From: Arachis hypogaea
Lineage: Eukaryota; Streptophyta; Magnoliopsida; Fabales; Fabaceae
Assembly (NCBI RefSeq): GCF_003086295.3
Contig: NC_092045.1
Coordinates: 27,570,022 to 27,634,021 of the forward strand
DNA: 64,000 nucleotides
Direction: 5' to 3'
Position 1 is the stretch's first letter, and each line of letters begins with the position of its first letter. Made by a program: the position numbers and the translations under genes. Under the pieces are notes generated by a model. It did not search any database. It was not told where the DNA came from and saw nothing but the letters and a program-made list of their open reading frames with translations. Positions 56,635 through 64,000 of this stretch are shown here, piece after piece.

Positions 56635-58144
56635 TGACGATTGGATTTTTGACGGTTTAGAATTTCTCAAATAAAATCTCGTTGCAAAGTATAGTTTCTA
56701 AACCAAACAATAATCCTTTCATACAAAAAGTTGTTTGTCACTAGTACAAACCCCTAGAATTTATAAACCGAAGTATTGGACCTCGGGTCGTTCTCCCTAG
56801 GAATTGTAATGAAGTGTCTTGTTATTGGTTGTGATTTATTTTGGGGTTTTGGATAAGAAGCATGAAAAGTAAATGGCAATAAAAATAAACTAACAACTAT
56901 AAAAGGGCTCTTGGCAAGGTATAAAAATTAGAAGTCCTATCCTAGTTATCCTTCTCAATTGTGATGAGAATTGTTCATTGCTACCACTTATTTAACCTCT
57001 AACCATGGAGGAAAGTCAAGTGGATGAATCAATTTGATTCCTCAAGTCCTGATCAACTCCTAAAGGAATGACTAGCTTTAGAGGCATTCAAATCAATTAG
57101 CAACTTCTAAGTATCAATCAACAAAGGAATTAGATAACTCAAGAGTCACTAATTACTCTACCTAGGCCAAGAGGAACAAAACCTACACTAAAACCCAACC
57201 AAGCATTTCATCAAACACTTGGAAGGCATAAAAGAAAAGCATAGTAAATTGATAACAAGAATAGAATCTAACAACAATTATTGCAAAGAATCAACAACAA
57301 CAAGCAAGGAAATCACAACTATCATGAATTACCTCAAATTGCATTATTGAAAGGAAACAAAGGAACAACAATCTATCCAAAACAAAATGAAGAATTACAA
57401 TTATGAAAGCACATAACTAGAAAGAGAGATATGAGAAGATTGAGAATTGATAAAGGAAAATCGAATCAAAGCATGAATTAAACCTAGATCTAAGAAGAGA
57501 GATTAACCTAAACCTAATCCTAATTCTAGAGAGAAGTGAGAGCTTCTCTCTCTAGAAACTAATTCTAAAACTAATCTTAGTGAGTGTGTATTATTTTCTA
57601 ATTGATTCTCTAATGCCTTCCCCTTAATCCTTCATCCTTATATTCCTCTTCCTTAGCATTTGGCGCCAAAATGGGTTCAAAAACCCTCTCAAATCGCTAG
57701 GCACGTGTTGCATTAGTGAGGTCATGTGCCATCATCGGCGCGTGCGCGCACGGTACGCGTGCGCGTCCTTGGCCAGTTTCGCAATGTGCGCGCGAGCGCC
57801 TTGTGCGCGCGAGCGCCTTGTGCGCGTGCGCGTGCATGGCTGACTTTGCTTCTTTGACTTTTTTTTATGCTTCTCTCCACTTGTATGCTTCCTTCCTTAC
57901 TTCCTCTGATCCATGCCTAGCCTATTTCAATCCTGTAATTACTAGCAAACACATCAAGGCATCTTATGGAATCAAAGAGAAATTAGAATTCATCAAAATA
58001 AGGCTTAAAAAGCATGTTTTTACACTTAAGCACAAATATGGGAGAGATAACAGAACCATGCTAATTCATAGGCTAAATGTGATAAAAGGTTATCAAATTA
58101 CCCTAAACTCAATACAAAATAAACCATCAAATTGGGGTTTGTCA
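56635..58144 (-). repeat. 5' LTR of inner element
   Basis: 1,510 bp, same ends as the 3' LTR. It has two tandem copies of GCGCGAGCGCCTTGTGC near 57,787-57,820 where the 3' LTR has one, which explains the whole 17 bp length difference. Confidence 0.95.
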
Positions 58145-58149
58145 CCTGC

Positions 58150-58731
58150 TAGCCTTTCTAGCATTTGGTCTATGAAGGATAAAGGAAAATGATCCTTTCT
58201 GGTGGCTGTATTGAGTCTTTTGTAGTCAATACATATACGCCACCCTGTAACTGTTCTTATAGGAACCAGATCATTTTTTTCATTATGAACCACTGTCATG
58301 CCTCCCTTTTTGGGTACAACTTGGACATGGCTCACCCAGGGGCTATCAGAAATGGGATAAATAATCCCAGCCTCTAGTACTTTAGTGACCTCTTTTTGCA
58401 CCACCTCCTTCATGGCTGGATTCAGCCGCCTTTGTGGTTGAACCACTGGTTTGGCATTATCCTCCAGTAGGACCTTGTGCATGCATCTGGCTGGGCTAAT
58501 GCCCTTGAGATCACTAATAGACCACCCAAGAACTGTCTTGTGTGTCCTTAGCACCTGAATTAGTGCTTTCTCTTCCTGTGGCTCTAAGGTAGAGCTTATG
58601 ATTACAGGAAAAGTTTCACCTTCTCCCAGAAATGCATATTTTAGGGATGGTGGTAGTGGTTTGAGCTCGGGTTTAGGAGGTTTTTCCTCTTCCTGAGGAA
58701 TTTTCAGAGGTTCTTGTATTTCCTCTAGCTC
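58150..58731 (-). pseudogene. RT N-terminal part of Athila-like element
   Basis: Minus-strand frame continuing from protease after a single TAA (58,734). Spacer with LPPSLKYAFLGEGETFPVI, then the RT start: WSISDLKGISPARCMHKVLL, QRRLNPAMKEVVQKEV, GIIYPISDSPWVSHVQVVPK and WRICIDYKRLN, ending MLERLAG where the inner element enters. The RT continues at 47,670. The 5' and 3' halves fit together at the duplicated CCTGC, which shows where the gene was cut. Confidence 0.9.
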
Positions 58732-59391
58732 TTATTTGAGACTCTCAGCCATATTGATCTCCTGTACCAGGGAATCAATAATATCAACACGCATGCAATC
58801 TTTTGATGTGTCTGGGTGCTTCATTGCTTCAATAGCATTCAGCCTAAACTCATCCTTATTGACTCTCAGGGTTATTTCCCCTTTTTGGACGTCAATGAGG
58901 GTTCGTCCAGTTGCTAGGAAATGTCTTCCTAGAATGAGGGTTGCACTCTTATGCTCTTCCATTTCCAGCATTACAAAATCAGTGGGAAAGGCGAATGGCC
59001 CAATTGTGACAATCATATCTTCAATCACGCCTGATGGGTATTTAATGGAGCCATCAGCAAGTTGAAGACATATCCTGGTTGGTTTGACCTCTTCAGTCAA
59101 GCCAAGCTTTCTGATAGTGGATGCAGGGATTAGATTGATACTTGCCCCAAGATCACATAGAGCTGTCTTGGTACATGTTCCCTCTAATGTGCATGGTATC
59201 ATAAAGCTTCCAGGAACCTTAAGCTTCTCTGGTGAGCTCTTTAAAATGATTGCACTGCTTTCTTCAGTGAGAAAAACTTTTTCAGTTTCTCTCCAATCCT
59301 TCTTATGACTTAAGATCTCTTTCATGAACTTAGCATAAGAGGGTATTTGCTCAAGTGCCTCTGCAAACGGAATCTTGATTTCAAGAGTCAT
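58732..59391 (-). pseudogene. aspartic protease region of Athila-like element
   Basis: 219 open codons. Residues 1-60: PFAEALEQIPSYAKFMKEIL, the conserved leader before Athila proteases. Active site near residue 80: TALCDLGASINLIPASTI (D-L-G replaces D-S/T-G, as is usual in this lineage), then FVMLEMEEHKSATLILGRHF. The region is intact but fused by stops to broken neighbours. Confidence 0.88.
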
Positions 59392-59415
59392 GAGATAGTC
59401 TGCAAAGTGGGCAAA

Positions 59416-60035
59416 TTATTTATCTTGTTCTGCTTGGCGGAGTTTCTGAGGATAAGGTATTTTGGCTTTGTATTCTTCAACCTTGGTTGCTGCAGGTCTA
59501 TTTCCTACAGAGGTAGGTTGAGAAGCCTTCTTGAGGGAGTTATTATCAACACTTGCAAGTGTCTGACCCCTCATAGGTGTTTGAACGCCAGGATTGGAGG
59601 CTGGATTGGTGTTTAACACCAGATTCCCTCCCTTTCTAGCGTTTGAACGCCAGAACTGAACATGGTTTGGGCATTTAACGCCACTTTTTCTCCCTTTTCT
59701 AGTGTTTGAACGCTAGAACTGGGCATCCACTGGGCGTTTAACACCAGTGTTTCACCCCTTTCTGGTGTTTGAACGCCAGAATCATTCCTCTCTGGGCTCT
59801 TACTGTCCTCAGAGGGATTTTGGGTAGCAGTCTGCTCATCCTCTATTATTTGTTCTTTTCTTGGCTTTCTGCTGCTTTGAGTTGAGATATTCAATGTTTT
59901 TCCACTCCTTAATTGAACTGCTTGGCACTCTTCTGTTATCTGTTTTGATAACTGCTGTCTTGTCTAGTCAAGTTGTGCTTCCATGTTCATGTTAGCATCC
60001 TTAGTATCTTGTAACATCTCCTTAAATTCTGCCAA
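59416..60035 (-). pseudogene. gag-protease linker with palindromic insert, Athila-like element
   Basis: Broken frames (59,894-59,613 and 59,619-59,416) spanning the Gag C-terminus: QAVQLRSGKTLN-like words, then a repeated SGVQTLERGE/VALNAQ motif encoded by several copies of the AACGCCAGA/GTTTGAACGCCAG word at 59,580-59,790. The DNA palindrome thus sits inside coding sequence here and has been expanded as a protein repeat. Confidence 0.65.
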
Positions 60036-60806
60036 CTATTCTGTCAGATAACATAAATGCTGATTGATTTCAGCAACTTGTTCCAGAGGACTAAGTTCAG
60101 TGGATACTGCCTTAGCCTCTTCTTTTATGGAGGACTCACTACTTAAGTACAGATGCTGATTTCTAGCAAATGTATCAATGAGCTCTTGAGCCTCTTCAAT
60201 TGTTTTTCTCATATGTATAGATCCACCAGCTGAGTGGTCTAGAGATATCTGAGCTTTTGCTGTAAGCCCGTAGTAGAAGATGTCTAACTGCACCCATTCT
60301 GAAAATATTTCAGAGGGACATTTCCTTAGCATCTCTCTGTACCTCTCCCAGGCGTTGTAAAAGGATTTATTATCCTCTTGTTTAAAGCCTTGGATGTCCA
60401 GCCTTAGCTGTGTCATCCTCTTGGGAGGGAAATATTGATTGAGGAATTTGTCTGACAACTGTTTCCATGTTCTTATGCTAGCTTTAGGTTGGTTATTTAA
60501 CCACCTCTTAGCTTGGTCTTTTACAGCAAATGGAAATAGTAATAATCTGTAGACATCCTGATCTACTTTCTTATCATGTACTGTGTCAGCAATTTGTAAG
60601 AATTGTGCCAGAAACTCAGTTAGTTCTTCCTGTGGAAGACTGGAATACTGGCAATTTTGCTGCACCATGATAATGAGTTGAGGATTCAACTCAAAATTAC
60701 TGACTCTGATGGAGGGTATACAGATACTACTCCCATATGAAGCAGTAGTGGGGTTAGCATATGACCCCAGAGTCTTTCTGGACTGTTCATTTTCACTTAG
60801 GTCCAT
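60036..60806 (-). pseudogene. gag of Athila-like element
   Basis: 256 open codons from MDLSENEQSRKTLGSYANPT. It has the plant gag core: FELNPQLIIMVQQN, SLPQEELTEFLAQFLQIADT, FPFAVKDQAKRWLNNQP, RTWKQLSDKFLNQYFPPKR, and then SFYNAWERYREMLRKCPSE with YYGLTAKAQISLDHSAGGS. Gag would form the RNA-packaging particle. The frame ends at a stop at 60,036, after which homology continues in the next segment. The N-terminal half is well kept. Confidence 0.88.
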
Positions 60807-61742
60807 GATGGAGTAAGGGAGATGAGGTGGATTTATTTTATTTACTTTATTATATTTATTTATTAATTTTTTTCAAAATAATAAAATAAAACAAATAAAA
60901 AAACAAAAGAAATAAGAAAAAGATTTGAAAATATTTTATGAGGACTTTCGAAAAAATGAGGAGAGAGAAAGTGGTTAGGATGTTTTTGAAAAAGATATGA
61001 TTTTAAAAATCTTAAAAGGATATAATTTGAAAAATTTTGACCAAGTCAACCCAAGGGATTCGAAAATTATGAGCAATTAAAGGAAAAGATATTTTTTATT
61101 TTTGAATTTTATTATGAAAGAGAAAAACACACAAAAGACACAAGACTTAAAATTTTTAAATCCAACGCTCCTTGTTTTCGAAAATTTTGGCGGAAAAACA
61201 CCAAGGCACACCAAACTTAAAAATTTTAAAATCAAAACACAACGAAGACTCAAGAACACCTTGAAGACTCACAATAACGATAAGAACAAAAGAAATAACA
61301 CCAAATTTAAAATTTTTAGAAAACCAAAATATAATTTTCGAAAACTAAAGAAAAATTAACAAGAGAACACCAAACTTAAAGTTTGGCACAAGATTTAATC
61401 AAAGAAAATTTATTTTTAAAAAAGTTTTAAAAGGAAGATACCCAATTACCAAGAACACAAGCATAACGCTTTAGCCAACTGAGCTATAAATTTAACGTGT
61501 TTTAAAAAGGTATTTTTAAAGGAAAATAAAAACATGCAATTGACACCAAACTTAAGATATGAAACTAAACTCAACCAAAAGACTCCAAGAAAAATTAAAA
61601 ACTAATAAAGAAAAATAATATTTTTGAAAGATTTTTTAAAAGGAATGATAAAAGATGCAATCCTAGTGACTCTAAACCAAAAAGACAAATTTTTCCTAAT
61701 CTAAGTAACAAGATAAACCGTTAGTTGTCCAAACTCGAACAA
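60807..61742 (-). other. leader of Athila-like element
   Basis: A-rich untranslated leader between the primer site and gag. At 61,466-61,490 the minus strand has TTATAGCTCAGTTGGCTAAA, a near-perfect tRNA A-box region without a matching B box. Small frames here are not genes. Confidence 0.7.
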
Positions 61743-61760
61743 TCCCTGGCAACGGCACCA
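61743..61760 (-). other. primer-binding site, Athila-like element
   Basis: Minus strand TGGTGCCGTTGCCAGGGA, six bases from the 5' LTR end. It is complementary to tRNA-Asp with two changes and shares the TGGT change with the inner element. Confidence 0.85.
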
Positions 61761-61766
61761 AAAACT

Positions 61767-63343
61767 TGGTGCACGAAAATTACACTCACACTATGTAATT
61801 TCGCACAACTAACCAGCAAGTGCACTGGGTCGTCCAAGTAATACCTTACGTGAGTAAGGGTCGATCCCACGGAAATTGCCGACTTGAAGCAAGCTATGGT
61901 TATCTTATTATTCTTAGTCAGGATATCAATAGGGTTCTTAGTTTTAATTGTGAAAAGTGAAAAAGCATGAAAGGAATATTTGTTACGCAGTAATGGAGAA
62001 TAGGTTGGAGTTTTGGAGATGTTTTGTCCTTTGAATTTCTACTTTCCTACTGTCTTCTTCTTCATGCACGCAGGTCTCCTTCCATGGCAAGATGTATGTT
62101 GGTGGATCACCGTTGTCAATGGCTACCAGCTGTCATCTCAGTGAAAAGGGTCCATGTACATGGCTAATCATCTGTTGGTTCTCATTTGTGTTGGAATAGG
62201 ATCCAGTGATCCTTTTGCGTCTGTCACTACGCCCAACGTTCGTGAGTTTGAAGCTCGTCACAGACATCCCCTCCTAGATCCTACTCGGAATACCACAGAA
62301 AAGGTTTAGACTTTTCGGATCTCAGGAATGCTGCCAATTGGTTCTAGCTTATACCACGAAGACTCTGGACTCACGGAGTGAACACTCTGTTGTCAAGAGA
62401 GGCAGTCAAACTCGTGAACCAGAAACCCATGAGATATACGTTCAATGTAAGGTAGAACGGAAGTGATTGTCAGGCACGCGTTCATAGGTTGAGAATGGTG
62501 ATGATTGTCACGGATCATCACATTCATCATGTTGAAGTGCGAACGAATATCTTAGAATAGAGACTAGCAAGATTGAATAGAAAATAGAAATACTTGCATT
62601 AATTCATCGAGACGCTGCAGAGCTCCTCACCCCCAACCATGGGGTTTAGAGACTCGTGCCATCAAAGATACAAGTTCAGATATAAAAAATGTCATGAGGT
62701 CCAAAATAAATCTCTAAAAGTAGTTTTTACACTCAACTAGTAACCTAGGTTTACAGAAAATGAGTAAGCTAAGATAGAGAGTACAGAAATCCACTCCTGG
62801 GGCCCACTTGGTGTGTGCTGGGGCTGAGCATTAAAGCTTTCACGTGCATAGGCTATTCTTGGAGTCAAACGCCAGTTTGTAACCTATTTTTGGCATTTAA
62901 CTCTGGTTTGTAACTTGTTTCTGGTGTTTGACGCCAGAATAGGGCAGAAAGCTGGCGTTAAATGCCAGTTTGCATTGTCTAAACTTGAGAAAAGTATGGA
63001 GTATTAAATATTGCTGGAAAGCTCTGGATGTCTACTTTCCAACGCAATTGAGAGCGCGCCATTTGGACTCCTTTATCTCCAAAAATTTCATTTCGAGTGC
63101 AGAGAGGTCAGAATCCAACAACATCTGCAGTCCTTTTTCAGCCTCTGAATCAGATTTTTGCTCAGGTCCCTCAATTTTAGCCAGAAAATACCTAAAATCA
63201 CAAAAAAATACACAAACTCATAGTAAAGTCCAGAAATGTGATTTTTGCATAAAAACTAATAAAAATATACTAAAAAGTAGCTAGATCCTACTAAAAACTA
63301 TATTAAAGCACCCCCAAAAAGCGTATAAAATATCCGCTCATCA
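61767..63343 (-). repeat. 5' LTR of Athila-like element, complete
   Basis: 1,577 bp, TGATGAGCGG start and GTGCACCA end on the minus strand. It includes the U3 beginning that the 3' LTR has lost (63,096-63,343) and the GGCGTTAAACGCC-type words near 62,868-62,968. Confidence 0.93.
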
Positions 63344-64000
63344 CTTGCATCTGAAAAACAACAATAGCATATGGTATAAGAACCGAAGGTTCTCAGTATG
63401 GTAACAGTGCCTAATATGTAAGATGTAAGATTCCGGGATGCCAAAGGTAATCCTAGAACTTCACATCGATACCGATATTCAAGCTTAACAAAGATAAATA
63501 ACTTAAACCATAAACCATAAACCATAAACAGGGTTATCTAAACTTAGAGAATTTCTAACTAATGCTAATTACATCGCTGTATCCCACAGCTTCCGCCAAC
63601 CTAACCTCCATGCGATCCCATCGCCACCGCCTACTGTGCCTCCTTAATCCCAACAGAAAACACAAGTAATGCAGACAAGTAAAGCACACATACAGCAAGT
63701 AGAACAATTATCAAGTAAACATGTGATTCATTTAGGCATAACAGAATTTAAGCAAAGCAAACAAACAGGTAGAGATGCATATGATGAATGCCTATCCTAT
63801 TGGCTCGTGATATCACTTGTGGGTCTATAAATGCCAACCCGACACATCCTCCCAGATGTAGCCTTCCTGCCACACCAGAGATATAGGCTCTGCACACTCA
63901 TGCAGCAGAAAAATCTGCCACGCCAGGGATATAGGCCTCGCACACTCATGCAGCAAGAAGGTTACGTGAGCAGGATACAACCTCAGCCCTCACATCTCAA
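63344..64000 (+). repeat. right piece of split LTR, continues past window
   Basis: Continues the LTR begun at 40,080. It shares with the solo LTR, in opposite orientation, the AGAACC...GGTTCTCA-type region (63,380-63,395), the GATGCATATGATGAATGCC word (63,772-63,790) and a TATAAATGCCAACCCGACAC stretch. A short AAACCAT tandem lies at 63,503-63,528. The LTR end is not reached. Confidence 0.7.

Larger units (their letters stand above)
47671..58144 (-). mobile_element. 10.5 kb non-autonomous LTR retrotransposon (LARD-like) nested in Athila-like RT
   Basis: Two LTRs (1,493 and 1,510 bp) in direct orientation, with exact target duplications CCTGC (47,666-47,670 and 58,145-58,149). The minus-strand start is TGACAAACCC and the end ATCCAATCGTCA. 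A tRNA-Asp-type primer site follows the 5' LTR and a polypurine tract precedes the 3' LTR. About 7.5 kb of internal DNA holds no reverse transcriptase, RNase H, integrase or protease motif. It carries two ORF regions, a GC-rich block and a CpG palindrome array. It must be moved by enzymes from another element. The very similar LTRs point to a recent insertion. Confidence 0.93.
40479..63343 (-). mobile_element. Athila-like Ty3/gypsy retrotransposon, interrupted by a second LTR element
   Basis: The ends are TGGTGCACGA (left) and CCGCTCATCA (right). Read on the minus strand the element starts TGATGAGCGG and ends GTGCACCA. Flanks CCTGC (40,474-40,478) and CTTGC (63,344-63,348) are a 5 bp target duplication with one change. 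Order on the minus strand: 5' LTR, primer site, gag, protease, RT, RNase H, integrase, a third ORF, 3' LTR. The DLGAS protease motif and the LKYAFLGE spacer before RT are Athila-lineage traits. A 10.5 kb element sits in RT, and a MITE lies at 42,501. It is dead through stops and frameshifts. Possible kinship to the named peanut family FIDEL is a guess. Confidence 0.88.

Noticed and set aside
61460..61500. A tRNA gene
   Set aside because: Only the A-box half is tRNA-like; there is no anticodon arm, B box or acceptor stem partner.
63503..63528. Telomere-like repeat AAACCAT
   Set aside because: Three units only, not the plant CCCTAAA repeat, and inside an LTR.

Overview
This is plant nuclear DNA, most likely from a legume and probably Arachis (peanut). 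It is AT-rich, has intron-containing genes, and is packed with nested transposable elements. The peanut call is inference. It rests on an LTR that begins TGATGAGCGG, on retroelements full of the palindrome GGCGTTTAACGCC, and on LTRs that begin TGTAACACCC; I recognise these as typical of Arachis but could not search.

Two ordinary host genes lie in one 4.5 kb island (31.1-35.6 kb) and converge. The plus-strand gene is a Yos1/IER3IP1-like ER-Golgi transport protein with a 5' UTR intron. The minus-strand gene is a seven-exon proline/compatible-solute transporter (ProT, amino acid/auxin permease family). Its exons join in frame to 441 codons.

Layout. 1-3.06 kb: decayed Ty3/gypsy gag-pol. 3.93-9.33 kb: a complete 5.4 kb CACTA transposon with gene-like DNA inside and a hAT MITE nested in one end. 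11.1-13.4 kb: relic of a Ulp1-type cysteine protease gene. 13.8-17.2 kb: a hairpin, a MITE and a truncated Tat-like gypsy element. 17.2-20.18 kb: a large LTR fragment. 20.2-23.7 kb: a duplicated exon-like block, a Tourist MITE and a foldback element. 24.1-29.0 kb: a MULE split by a 3.27 kb solo LTR. 29.0-30.1 kb: a Pack-MULE-like element. 30.15-31.03 kb: a hAT element holding a smaller MITE, ending just upstream of the Yos1-like gene. 37.76 kb: an Au-type SINE. 40.08 kb to the end: a three-level LTR nest.

In that nest an old LTR (40.08-40.48 kb and 63.34 kb onward) was split by an Athila-like gypsy element on the minus strand (40,479-63,343). The reverse transcriptase gene of that element was later split by a 10.5 kb non-autonomous LTR element (47,671-58,144). 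The inner LTRs differ by about 10 substitutions in 1.49 kb and the outer LTRs by roughly 4 percent, which fits this order. The inner element has no pol gene. It carries a gag-position ORF, an array of CpG-rich palindromes, and an ORF related to one lying downstream of pol in the host element.

Finished insertions are supported by target-site duplications read directly from the sequence: TTT (CACTA), GTCACGGT and CATCAGGT (hAT), TAA (Tourist), CTTCG (solo LTR), CCTGC (inner LTR element), CCTGC/CTTGC (outer element), and a roughly 19 bp repeat (SINE).
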